Assembly (NCBI RefSeq): GCF_013410115.1
Contig: NZ_JACCCV010000001.1
Span: 1,302,001 to 1,366,000 of the forward strand
Length of the DNA stretch: 64,000 bases
From: Tunturiibacter gelidiferens
Lineage (GTDB): Bacteria > Acidobacteriota > Terriglobia > Terriglobales > Acidobacteriaceae
Direction of reading: 5' to 3'
The position numbers were made by a program, and so were the translations under genes. The notes under the pieces are model-generated. The model saw only the letters and a program-made list of their open reading frames with translations. It made no database searches and had not been told where the DNA came from. Positions 9,769 to 17,243 of the stretch are shown in pieces (positions within the stretch are counted from its first letter, which is position 1; each line of letters opens with the position of its first letter).

Positions 9769-11664
9769 TTGAGAACAAAATTCACTGACTTGAATCGCCG
9801 TAAATTTATTCGATCTCTCAGTCGCACTGCTCTCGTGCTGCCGTTCGCAGATATTCTGGCACTGGCTTCGCCGTTGCAGCAGCAGGCTGCGCCCCCGCCC
9901 AAAGGCATTGGCCCGCAGGAACGCAGCTATGATGCGAAGGCCGCACCGCCTCCGCCTGGAGAGAAGTCTCCGATAGAGGATATGCCGCTGGGCGTGAGTT
10001 TTCTCGACGTTGCGAAGGAAGCCGGTCTTACAAGCAAAACTATCTATGGAGGGGAAGCAAAGAATAAGTATCTGCTGGAGACAACCGGTTGTGGATTGGC
10101 CTTTTATGACTACGACAATGACGGCTGGCTTGACCTGTTCCTCGTTAATGGGTGGCGACTGGAGGGTTTTCCGGCGGGGCAGGAGCCGCGATGCCATCTC
10201 TTCAAGAACAATCGAGATGGAACCTTCACTGACGTGACGGCTGGCTCCGGCCTGGAGCACAAGACAGGCTGGGGGCAAGCCTGCTGCGTGGGGGACTACA
10301 ACAACGACGGCAACGATGATTTGTTTGTAACTTACTACGGTCAGAATGCGCTGTACCGCAATAACGGTAATGGAAAGTTTACGGACGTGACACAGCAGGT
10401 GGGCCTTATACAGCCTGGACCGAAGGTGCGTTGGAATACGGGATGCACGTTTGTCGATTACAACCGCGACGGGCACCTAGATCTGTTCGTGGCCAATTAC
10501 GTCGATTTCGATCTGAAGACAGCGCCTTTGCCGGAAGATGGGCCTTGTACATATAAGGGCATCCTCGTAGCTTGCGGTCCGCCAGGATTGGCTGGCGGCA
10601 GGAATATTCTGTATCACAACAATGGCGATGGGACTTTCAGCGACGTGAGCGAGAAGTCCGGGATGTGGACGGCCGTGGGGACCTATGGGCTTAGTGTTGC
10701 CGCGTCGGATCTGGACAACGACGGGTGGCCGGATATCTATGTTGCGAATGATTCGGCGCCAGCCACGCTCTATTTAAATCAGAAGGACGGAACGTTTCGC
10801 GATATCGCGATCGAGGCGGGAGCGGCGCTTTCGGCCGAGGCTAAACCACAGGCGGGGATGGGCGTTTCGATCGGGGACTATAACCACAGCGGCAGCTTCG
10901 ACATTGTGAAGACTAATTTTTCTGGCGATACTGATTCGCTTTACACCAACATGGGGGATGCGACGTTTGAAGACCATACTTATCCCAGCGGATTGGGCGA
11001 GAATACGCGGCTGCTTGGATGGGGCGTCGGCTTCTTTGATATGGATAACGATGGGTGGCTCGATATCCTGATGTCGAATGGCCATGTTTATCCGGAGGTG
11101 GACAAGTCAAAGGCCGATCTAAAGTACGCAGAACATAAATATCTATACCGCAATCTGCGTAATGGCCGATTCCAGGATGTTACGAATAAAGGTGGCCCTG
11201 GGATACTTGAGGATGCACCCGCTCGTGGATGTGCGTTTGGCGATTACGATAACGATGGTGATTTGGATATCGTTGTGAACTGTATTAACGCGGGGCCACA
11301 GCTTCTGCGCTGCGATTCGACACTAAATCGTAACTGGATCAAGATCAAATTAGTGGGAGTGAAGTCGAACCGTTCGGGAATTGGGAGCAGGGTGATTGTT
11401 ACTGCCACAACGACACCTGATGCGACCAAGCCGTCGAGACAGCTTGATGAACTACGGAGCGGGGGGAGCTATTTTTCGCAAAACGATATGCGGATGCACT
11501 TCGGTCTGGATCAAGCCAAGAAGGTAGAGCTGGTGGAGATACGGTGGCTTAGCGGGCAAATAGATCAACTCAAGAATCTTGAGGTGAACCAGCTGTATGT
11601 TGTGCAGGAAGGTGGAAAGATCCTGAAGGCGGGCCCGCTGAAGGTGGCGACACGTAAGGGCTAG
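9769..11664 (+). CDS. CRTAC1 family protein: FG-GAP/VCBS repeats plus ASPIC/UnbV domain
   Basis: 631-residue exported protein. The N-terminus carries a twin-arginine motif (NRRKFIRSLSRTALVLPF), pointing to Tat export. Seven FG-GAP-like calcium-binding repeats follow, each with a D-x-D-N-D-G type loop: DYDNDGWLDLF, DYNNDGNDDLF, DYNRDGHLDLF, DLDNDGWPDIY, a degenerate DYNHSGSFDIV, DMDNDGWLDIL and DYDNDGDLDIV. Together they probably form a beta-propeller. The C-terminus (about 525-620) matches the ASPIC/UnbV domain (GIGSRVIVTA, ELRSGGSYFSQNDMRMHFGL, IRWLSG). The start is TTG at 9769; nearby ATG codons are out of frame, and a second TTG lies seven codons on. Family function is unknown; related proteins are extracellular or periplasmic and co-occur with TPR genes, as here. 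Confidence 0.88.
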   Translation: MRTKFTDLNRRKFIRSLSRTALVLPFADILALASPLQQQAAPPPKGIGPQERSYDAKAAPPPPGEKSPIEDMPLGVSFLDVAKEAGLTSKTIYGGEAKNKYLLETTGCGLAFYDYDNDGWLDLFLVNGWRLEGFPAGQEPRCHLFKNNRDGTFTDVTAGSGLEHKTGWGQACCVGDYNNDGNDDLFVTYYGQNALYRNNGNGKFTDVTQQVGLIQPGPKVRWNTGCTFVDYNRDGHLDLFVANYVDFDLKTAPLPEDGPCTYKGILVACGPPGLAGGRNILYHNNGDGTFSDVSEKSGMWTAVGTYGLSVAASDLDNDGWPDIYVANDSAPATLYLNQKDGTFRDIAIEAGAALSAEAKPQAGMGVSIGDYNHSGSFDIVKTNFSGDTDSLYTNMGDATFEDHTYPSGLGENTRLLGWGVGFFDMDNDGWLDILMSNGHVYPEVDKSKADLKYAEHKYLYRNLRNGRFQDVTNKGGPGILEDAPARGCAFGDYDNDGDLDIVVNCINAGPQLLRCDSTLNRNWIKIKLVGVKSNRSGIGSRVIVTATTTPDATKPSRQLDELRSGGSYFSQNDMRMHFGLDQAKKVELVEIRWLSGQIDQLKNLEVNQLYVVQEGGKILKAGPLKVATRKG

Positions 11665-11734
11665 GGTTTGCGCTTTGCTTTTTACTTTGCTTTTTATTTG
11701 ACATGGCAGCGGGGAAAGTTGACACTCAAGCTCC

Positions 11735-12316
11735 ATGCGACTAGCCCTTCTCACTCTTTTGACGTTTGCCTTGCTGCCGCTGCCCACCCATGCGCAGGTT
11801 CCCGTTTTTAAGACAACGCCCGAGGACAGCAGTATCAAGTTTTACGTGAAGGCCTCGGTCGCTCTCGTGGGGGATTTCGACAAGTGGAAGGCGTCTCTGA
11901 CCTTTTCGTCTCGAGATGTGACTACCGCTGTTCTGGATATCCAAATTCAAGCGGCTACGGTAAATACTGGAAGCGGGATGAAGGATAAGAAGCTGAAGAG
12001 TGCGGATTTTTTCGATGTTGAGCAGGCACCCTACATTACATTTCGTTCGACGAAGATTGTGCAGACTGGCCCTGAATCGTTCGACGTGCTGGGAGACTTC
12101 TCCATACGAGGTGTCTCGAAACCAGAGACGCTAAAGCTGACGGTTTCAGGCAAGGGGACGGGACGGGGCGTCATCAAAGGGATGATGGCATTTGATCGCA
12201 AAGAGTATGGGATGACGAGTGGGATTCCCTTTGTGAAGATCGCAGACCGGGTTGAAGTGGATGTTGATCTGAAGGTAGAACAGGTCAGCGGACCACGGTT
12301 GGTCTATAAAGAATAG
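11735..12316 (+). CDS. YceI family periplasmic protein
   Basis: 193-residue member of the YceI family, a lipocalin-like periplasmic barrel that binds isoprenoid-type lipids in characterised homologues. Visible: signal peptide (1-21, ending THAQ), then family patterns SSIKFYVKASVALVGDFDKW, AATVNTGSGMKDKKLKSADFFDVEQAPYITFRST, a ranked strand region FSIRGVSKPETLKLTVSG, and FDRKEYGMTSG. Normal length for the family. It starts 70 bases after the CRTAC1 gene on the same strand and may belong to the same transcription unit; no terminator separates them. Molecular ligand unknown. Confidence 0.92.
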   Translation: MRLALLTLLTFALLPLPTHAQVPVFKTTPEDSSIKFYVKASVALVGDFDKWKASLTFSSRDVTTAVLDIQIQAATVNTGSGMKDKKLKSADFFDVEQAPYITFRSTKIVQTGPESFDVLGDFSIRGVSKPETLKLTVSGKGTGRGVIKGMMAFDRKEYGMTSGIPFVKIADRVEVDVDLKVEQVSGPRLVYKE

Positions 12317-12502
12317 CCGCTTGCATCGAGCCCTGCTCTGCTTACGGAGAGCCTGCTAGTCCAATGTGATTTTCTGTACTTGACCCTTAGCAGGGTGGCT
12401 ATGCGGAACCTTGGCGAGGTGGAACTGTTCGCGGACGACGAATCGTGAATGAATGGATGTGGCCGAGTTGGGCGGCCATAGATAGTCGTGACGGAGATTG
12501 CG

Positions 12503-13273
12503 ATGTTCAACATTCGTTCGATGTTTTCAGCGGCGCTGCTGGTGGAAGCGGTTTTGCTGGTTGCTTTGCCGGGGCACGGATTGCAACAGGGGCAGGGGAA
12601 AGACAGTATGGCTGGGATGGACATGAGCGGCGGCAAGATGGGCGACATGGCTGACATGAAGAGCATGGGGCCCAGCATGGCCGCCATGGCTGGCCACATG
12701 AGCATCACGCCGGTGTGGCCAAAGCAGCCTGGCGACGAGGTGAAGGCGCGGGAAGTGGTGGCCGAAGCGAAGGCGACGATGGAGCGGTACAAGGACTACC
12801 GGAAGGCTCTGGCGGATGGATACGTCATTGCTAATCCTAAGCTTGAGCAGCCGCAGTATCACTTTAACAATGAGGCCAACGCCCGGGCGTCCGATCTACA
12901 CTTCGATCCGAGCAAGCCGACTTCGTTGCTTTACCGGCACACTGAGTACAAGCAGTACAGGCTGGAGGGGGTGATGTATACGGCGCGGCCGAACGCAACG
13001 GAGGAGGAGCTGAATGAGCGGATTCCGCTCAGTGTGGCGCGGTGGCATGAGCACACCAACTTCTGCGAGGCTCCAGCAGACCGTGTGAAAGACTATCAAG
13101 CTGCTCATCCAAAGTTCGGCATGTTTGGATCGATCCACACTAAAGATGCCTGCGAGGCTGAGGGCGGAATCTTCCATCCCTATATGTTCACCTGGATGAT
13201 CCACGTCTTTCCGTATGAGGACGACTTCAAAGATGTCTTCTCGATGAATGACGACGTGGCTCATGTGCATTGA
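12503..13273 (+). CDS. Secreted methionine-rich protein of unknown function
   Basis: I do not recognise this as a named family. The 256-residue product begins with a hydrophobic signal segment (MFNIRSMFSAALLVEAVLLV) and then a short Met/Asp/His segment (about residues 33-68) with MAGMDMSGG, MGDMADMKSMG and MAAMAGHM. Such Met-rich clusters bind Cu(I) or Ag(I) in known copper proteins. The remainder holds conserved-looking Trp, His and Cys patterns (YHFNNEANA, VARWHEHTNFCEAP, GSIHTKDACEAEGGIF, FTWMIHVFPYEDDF). ATG at 12503 is preferred over the in-frame GTG at 12488 because GGAG lies 6 bases upstream. A role in metal handling is inference from composition only. Confidence 0.72.
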   Translation: MFNIRSMFSAALLVEAVLLVALPGHGLQQGQGKDSMAGMDMSGGKMGDMADMKSMGPSMAAMAGHMSITPVWPKQPGDEVKAREVVAEAKATMERYKDYRKALADGYVIANPKLEQPQYHFNNEANARASDLHFDPSKPTSLLYRHTEYKQYRLEGVMYTARPNATEEELNERIPLSVARWHEHTNFCEAPADRVKDYQAAHPKFGMFGSIHTKDACEAEGGIFHPYMFTWMIHVFPYEDDFKDVFSMNDDVAHVH

Positions 13274-13330
13274 TCGAGTCTGGAAACAATGATGAGACCA
13301 ATGAGGATCGTTCTTCAGGCGTGGTGAATG

Positions 13331-13507
13331 CTATTCATTGGCGATCATCTCGCGAACGTCGGCCAAGTGCTGCTTGAGCTGGGAGATCTTGTGGGGCCAG
13401 GAGCCTTCGGGGTCGGGATAGGGCTCCCCAGCGGCGTATCTGCGTTCGGCCTCGGCGAGGCCCTGGGTGATGTGGGCCAGGCGGTCCTGTAGGGTGGGGC
13501 CATTCAT
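13331..13507 (-). CDS. Small hypothetical protein, 58 residues
   Basis: Short open frame starting MNGPTLQDRLAHITQGL and ending ADVREMIANE. The product is soluble, charged and probably two helices, with a proline-rich turn PYPDPEGSWPHK in the middle. No recognised family. It lies alone between the convergent Met-rich gene and the downstream hypothetical gene. Codon use resembles that of the neighbours, which supports coding, but the ribosome binding site is weak. Confidence 0.5.
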   Translation of the reverse strand: MNGPTLQDRLAHITQGLAEAERRYAAGEPYPDPEGSWPHKISQLKQHLADVREMIANE

Positions 13508-13549
13508 GATGAGAAGCCTATCACTTTGACTGACTGAATATGGGAGGGT

Positions 13550-14092
13550 CTATCTGGAGAGGACCAGGGATTTGAGGTGGCTTCCGTCGTAGTAGAACTG
13601 GTTTGCGGGGCCCACTAGTTTTTCGTAGACGAACGATTCCCGCGAGATGGTCACTTTTTTGGAGCCGTATAGGTCCTGGTAGCCACCGGGGCGGAGTTTC
13701 CAGACGACCATTGGGGCTGGGATCTGGGTGGGAGGGACGACGGCTATGGTGATGGGGTTGTCCTTCTTGAGGTAGACGAGAGTGAGCTTTTCGAGCTGGT
13801 TGTTCTGCTCGCTTCCCTGTGTGGGGTCACGCTGGATGAGTGCCACGAGGTAGGAGGTCTTGCCTTTGGGGTAGAAGTTTCCGGAGGTTACTCCAGGGCA
13901 TTCGCCGGGATGATTGCCCTTCCATCTTTGAGGGTCGGTGCCTGCGAGGTCCTGCGGCTGCAGGATGGTCCAGTTGTCCTGCTCGACCGCGGAACGGATG
14001 GATGCGGGGAGGTTGTTCAGGCAGTCCTCTGCATGAACGTGCGCAGCGAAGCAGATATTGATTGCGAGGAGGATGCCTTTCCATTGGCTCAT
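13550..14092 (-). CDS. Secreted hypothetical protein, 180 residues
   Basis: Exported protein of unknown function. A signal peptide (MSQWKGILLAINICFAAHVHAE) precedes a small soluble domain with two or three cysteines (EDCLNNLP, GECPGVTSGNFYPKGKTSYLVALI), then strands VYLKKDNPITIAVVPP and ESFVYEKLVGPANQFYYDG. The open frame extends upstream to 14587, but that part is a shadow of the GlsB-type gene, so ATG at 14092 is chosen; an ATG at 14113 is the alternative. No family name can be given. Confidence 0.65.
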   Translation of the reverse strand: MSQWKGILLAINICFAAHVHAEDCLNNLPASIRSAVEQDNWTILQPQDLAGTDPQRWKGNHPGECPGVTSGNFYPKGKTSYLVALIQRDPTQGSEQNNQLEKLTLVYLKKDNPITIAVVPPTQIPAPMVVWKLRPGGYQDLYGSKKVTISRESFVYEKLVGPANQFYYDGSHLKSLVLSR

Positions 14093-14172
14093 GGTATTAG
14101 CTTCGTATGCCATGAGGGGTTTAGCGATACGACCTTTAGGGGAGTGAGACGATTGCGCGCGCTTCGAACGAA

Positions 14173-14202
14173 TGCCCACATCTCCGGATTGAGAAGTGGG
14201 CA
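14173..14202. repeat. REP-like hairpin with 12-base arms
   Basis: TGCCCACATCTC and GAGAAGTGGGCA flank the loop CGGATT, 11 of 12 positions pairing. The left part (CGAATGCCCAC) also matches the core of the REP elements near 38.8, 40.1 and 63.8 kb. It lies between two small genes on the minus strand and may act as an intergenic REP element. Confidence 0.55.
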
Positions 14203-14247
14203 CGCGGGTAGATGGGATGCTTGGAAGTATCCGTTCGAACAGTTGGC

Positions 14248-14508
14248 TTATAAGTTTCGAGCTCTGTTGCCCGTGACGAGGCGAAGGAGCAAGGTGAGAA
14301 GGACTGCGCCGACGATGGCGACGATGACAGTGTAGATAAGGCCGCCGGATCCTGAATAGCCGAGCTTCTGCATGATGAAGCCGCCTACGATGGCTCCGAT
14401 GATGCCGATGACGATGTCGCCAATTGCGCCATAGCCGCTGCCCTTCATGAGCTTTCCGGTGAGGAAACCAGCGATGAGGCCAACAATGATCCACCAGATG
14501 ATAAACAT
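14248..14508 (-). CDS. GlsB/YeaQ/YmgE family stress-response membrane protein
   Basis: 86-residue inner-membrane protein of the transglycosylase-associated (PF04226) family. Three hydrophobic helices with the family's glycine zippers are visible: IIWWIIVGLIAGFLTGKLMKG, IGDIVIGIIGAIVGGFIMQKLG and IYTVIVAIVGAVLLTLLLRLV. Full family length. AGGAG lies 8 bases before the ATG. Homologues are induced by general stress; the biochemical role is not established. Confidence 0.9.
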   Translation of the reverse strand: MFIIWWIIVGLIAGFLTGKLMKGSGYGAIGDIVIGIIGAIVGGFIMQKLGYSGSGGLIYTVIVAIVGAVLLTLLLRLVTGNRARNL

Positions 14509-14826
14509 TTCGTACTCTCCTGAGAGTTGAGATAGGGGCCCGCGCAGCTGTTTTGGAGTGGCGTTCGGATCGATACCTGCAGCTCACATCCGGGGGTGCA
14601 ATCTATCAGAGGGCATTTGCGTCCTCGCGAGTTGTTTGTATTCAGTATTTTGTGTCTAGATTCGGTTAAATTTCAGGGAAGGTTGTCAGTATAGGGGGCC
14701 AGGGAAACCGCTCGCCAGACGTAGCGCATGAGGGCGCTCTGGTCGAGGCGCTCGAAAAGTTACGATACGTCGTGGTAGACCTCCATAGATGCAGATCAGG
14801 ATGGGCCGTTGAGATCTGGGTATTTT

Positions 14827-15168
14827 TTAAGGGGCTGGAGAGATTTCGGCGCGGACGATCTTGCAGTCTACTTTTTTGTTGTCTGGGGTTTTGATATTGG
14901 CTTTGTTTTTGTCGATCTCGTAGTGAATGGGCCCGCCTACGACGAAGTCGGTGGCATTCATGGAATGGCTGGGGTCGGTGCGGCAGGTGTAGGTCTTTCC
15001 CTGGGCGTCGAAGGAGAGGTCATAGCCTTGATGCTTATGCTCCTTGTCCTTGGTGCCGTAGGGTTGGGAGTCTTTGAGGGTGGAGTCTCCCTTGATTTTG
15101 TCAGCGAAGGATGGGAGTGTTGTGAGGGCGGCGATCGCGAGGATCGCAGTTGAAGCTGCTTTTCGCAT
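14827..15168 (-). CDS. Small secreted hypothetical protein
   Basis: 113 residues: a signal peptide (MRKAASTAILAIAALTTLPSFAD) and a small domain with many Lys and Asp residues, a His cluster (KEHKHQGYDLSF), and two cysteines (YTCRTDPSHS and KVDCKIV) that could form a disulphide in the periplasm. No family recognised. It is divergent from mgtC, with about 140 bases between. About 240 bases on its other side (14588-14826) hold no gene. Confidence 0.65.
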   Translation of the reverse strand: MRKAASTAILAIAALTTLPSFADKIKGDSTLKDSQPYGTKDKEHKHQGYDLSFDAQGKTYTCRTDPSHSMNATDFVVGGPIHYEIDKNKANIKTPDNKKVDCKIVRAEISPAP

Positions 15169-15306
15169 GGTTCACCTCACGGCAATTGTAACCGTGGGGA
15201 AGCGCGCAGGCGGTTGGTATTTTTGCGAGATCGGCCACCAATCACTGTACGCGCTTCCGCCGGGGTGAATGTGCGACGCTATACGGGAGAGGCCAATAGG
15301 TAATCT

Positions 15307-16041
15307 ATGATGAATCCCTGGCTCCATTGGTGGACGGATTCGACGTCAATCCTGGAACAGCCGACGTTTCCACGTCTAGTGGTGGCGTTAATTCTGGGCG
15401 CCTGCATTGGAGCGGAACGACAGTGGCGTCAGCGTGCGGCTGGTTTGCGGACCAATACGCTGGTCTGCTTTGGATCCGCGGCTTTCGTCGATCTGGGGTT
15501 GACGATCGCTCCGGGAACGACACAGGTGATCGCATATGTAGTTTCCGGCGTGGGCTTTTTGGGTGCGGGGGCGATCATGAAAGACGGCGGAAATGTGCGT
15601 GGATTGAATACTGCCGCCACGTTATGGTGTTCGGCCGCCGTAGGTGCATGTGCGGGTGCGGGTGAATTGCTCGATGCGGTATTTGTGGCGGCTCTGCTAA
15701 TAGCAATTAATTCGGTGTTGCGTCCGCTCTCCCGCTATATCGATCAACGGTCTTTGTCGGTGTTGGAGACTCACACGTTTTATCGATTGAGGCTCTTCTG
15801 CGAGACGGAGCATCAGGGGGAGGCTCTGTATCAATTGACCCGCGAGATCGCTGCGCGCTCGCTGGTACTGCGAAAGACACTCTCGGAGAAGGTTGAAGAT
15901 ACGGAAAACTCAGTGATCCAGGTCATTCTCGAATCGCAGACGCATGACGCCACTCTTCTGGATGAAATTGTTGAAGAGCTGCGGACATTTCCTTGGACCC
16001 AATCGGTGGAATGGACCGAGACTGGTAGCGAGGCAGAGTAG
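15307..16041 (+). CDS. mgtC: MgtC/SapB family membrane protein
   Basis: 244-residue inner-membrane protein. The N-terminal part (1-140) has four or five membrane helices with MgtC signatures: LILGACIGAERQWRQRAAGLRTN, GVGFLGAGAIMKDGG and VRGLNTAATLWCSAAVG. The C-terminal part (about 155-244) is a soluble ACT-like domain. MgtC proteins act under low magnesium and in acid or intracellular stress in other bacteria, and are thought to modulate ATP synthase or phosphate metabolism rather than transport magnesium. The gene is monocistronic in appearance; the next gene has its own promoter and operator. Confidence 0.88.
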   Translation: MMNPWLHWWTDSTSILEQPTFPRLVVALILGACIGAERQWRQRAAGLRTNTLVCFGSAAFVDLGLTIAPGTTQVIAYVVSGVGFLGAGAIMKDGGNVRGLNTAATLWCSAAVGACAGAGELLDAVFVAALLIAINSVLRPLSRYIDQRSLSVLETHTFYRLRLFCETEHQGEALYQLTREIAARSLVLRKTLSEKVEDTENSVIQVILESQTHDATLLDEIVEELRTFPWTQSVEWTETGSEAE

Positions 16042-16071
16042 ATCCGAGTTTGCGCGGGAATGCCCCAGCAA

Positions 16072-16114
16072 TTGACACGCACCTTGTCATCTGGTCTACT
16101 TTGCGATGTAAAGT
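16072..16114 (+). promoter_or_regulatory. Promoter with overlapping 17-bp operator (copy 1 of 3)
   Basis: TTGACA (16072-16077), 17-base spacer, TCTACT (16095-16100). The near-palindrome ACTTTGCGATGTAAAGT at 16098-16114 covers the -10 end and the expected start site, and ends 9 bases before the ATG at 16124. The same palindrome occurs twice upstream of creD. Its position fits repression, most simply by the winged-helix protein encoded in this operon. Confidence 0.7.
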
Positions 16115-16123
16115 GAAATCCCT

Positions 16124-16738
16124 ATGAGTGATCTCCATAAGGCGCTTGGTGACATCAGCAACATACGCAGGCAGATGGCCCAAAGTACGCAGTTTCGGGG
16201 TTATGGGCCTGCAACGCTCGCAGCTACGGGAGTAATCGCACTTCTGGCGGCGTCAATGCAATCGGTGTTGCTGCCGGACCCGGCCAACCACGTCTCGGCA
16301 TACGCGGGTATCTGGATCTCCACTGCTGTGCTATCAGCTGCATTGGCCGGAGTGCAGATGTATACCCGAACCCGCCGCATGTATTCTGGTCTATCCGATG
16401 AGATGATCTGTATGGCGGTCGAACAGTTCCTCCCTGCAGTTGGCGCGGGAGTACTGGTCACCATTGCTCTCGTACGCTTTGTCCCTACAGTCGTCTGGAT
16501 GCTTCCCGGACTCTGGCAGGTGATCTTCAGCCTGGGCATCTTTTCGTCCTGTCGTTTTCTACCGCGCCCAATGATCGCCGCAGGGGCCTGGTACCTGCTC
16601 ACGGGGCTGGTCTGCATTTCTTTCGGAGATAGCCGCGCACTTGCTCCGTGGACCATGGGTCTTGCCTATGGAGCGGGGCAGTTGCTGGTGGCCGGCATTC
16701 TGTTCGTTGCCACCCCGGAGGGTGCGGATGAAAACTAA
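16124..16738 (+). CDS. Multi-pass membrane protein co-encoded with wHTH regulator
   Basis: 204-residue protein with a short soluble N-terminus (MSDLHKALGDISNIRRQMAQ) and about five membrane helices, including TLAATGVIALLAASMQSVLL, WISTAVLSAALAGVQMY, VGAGVLVTIALVRFV and GAGQLLVAGILFVA. Its stop overlaps the start of the winged-helix regulator by 11 bases, so the two are translationally coupled. Membrane proteins paired this way with a small wHTH protein may sense an envelope signal, but I cannot name a function. The ATG at 16124 sits 9 bases after an operator palindrome, leaving a very short leader. Confidence 0.75.
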   Translation: MSDLHKALGDISNIRRQMAQSTQFRGYGPATLAATGVIALLAASMQSVLLPDPANHVSAYAGIWISTAVLSAALAGVQMYTRTRRMYSGLSDEMICMAVEQFLPAVGAGVLVTIALVRFVPTVVWMLPGLWQVIFSLGIFSSCRFLPRPMIAAGAWYLLTGLVCISFGDSRALAPWTMGLAYGAGQLLVAGILFVATPEGADEN

Positions 16739-17117
16739 AGCTCCATCGAGCGAAGGGCGCTTCGCCTATGAAGGCCTTGATCGAGTGATTCATGAGCGAG
16801 CCCGTCTCAGCGTTCTGACGTCTCTGATTACAAATCCCAAAGGCCTGATCTTCAATGATTTGAAGCAGCTTTGCTCGCTGACCGACGGCAATCTGAGTCG
16901 GCATCTGCGAGTTCTGGAGACAGAAGGGATGGTTGAGATTGTGAAAGGCCATGACCACAACCGTCCACAAACCATCTGCCGCATCACGCCTGAAGGCCGA
17001 CAGCGTTATCTTGAATACCTTTCGACGCTCGAACGTGTAGTGAAGGACGCGGCGAAGGGAAGCAAACAAGAGGCTTCCCCCAACCAGTTGCGCGGTCTGA
17101 CTCCTTCCAGGTCCTAA
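16728..17117 (+). CDS. Winged-helix DNA-binding transcriptional regulator
   Basis: 129-residue regulator of the ArsR/MarR-like winged-helix group (HTH_34 type). The helix-turn-helix and wing span roughly residues 20-95: ERARLSVLTSLITNPKGLIF, DLKQLCSLTDGNLSRHLRVLETEGMV and the wing EIVKGHDHNRPQTICRITPEG, followed by a helix RYLEYLSTLERVV. GGAGG lies 6 bases before the ATG, inside the end of the preceding membrane-protein gene. It is flanked by that gene and by creD, and both promoter regions carry the same 17-bp palindrome. It is therefore the obvious candidate to bind these sites and control its own operon and creD. Effector unknown. Confidence 0.88.
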   Translation: MKTKAPSSEGRFAYEGLDRVIHERARLSVLTSLITNPKGLIFNDLKQLCSLTDGNLSRHLRVLETEGMVEIVKGHDHNRPQTICRITPEGRQRYLEYLSTLERVVKDAAKGSKQEASPNQLRGLTPSRS

Positions 17118-17135
17118 ACCTTTTTTTCGGAGGTT

Positions 17136-17152
17136 ACTTTACGATGCAAAGT
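17136..17152. promoter_or_regulatory. 17-bp operator upstream of creD (copy 2 of 3)
   Basis: ACTTTACGATGCAAAGT, a near-palindrome that is almost the reverse complement of copy 1. Its centre is 36 bp from that of copy 3. Likely binding site of the adjacent winged-helix regulator. Confidence 0.7.
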
Positions 17153-17171
17153 ATCCTAGCTACAACCTTTC

Positions 17172-17188
17172 ACTTTGCATTGCAAAGT
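17172..17188. promoter_or_regulatory. 17-bp operator upstream of creD (copy 3 of 3), perfect palindrome
   Basis: ACTTTGCATTGCAAAGT has two 8-base arms around one central base, all paired. It lies 55 bases before the creD ATG. Copies 1 and 2 match it at most positions, giving the shared form ACTTTRC-N3-GYAAAGT. Confidence 0.78.
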
Positions 17189-17243
17189 TGATTCACGAAC
17201 ATATTGACGTATTGAAGACACACGGATTTCCAAAGGAGATGAG

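Noticed and set aside
14093-14587. Upstream extension of the secreted protein frame
   Set aside because: It overlaps the GlsB-type gene in another frame and gives no plausible protein; the true start is near 14092.
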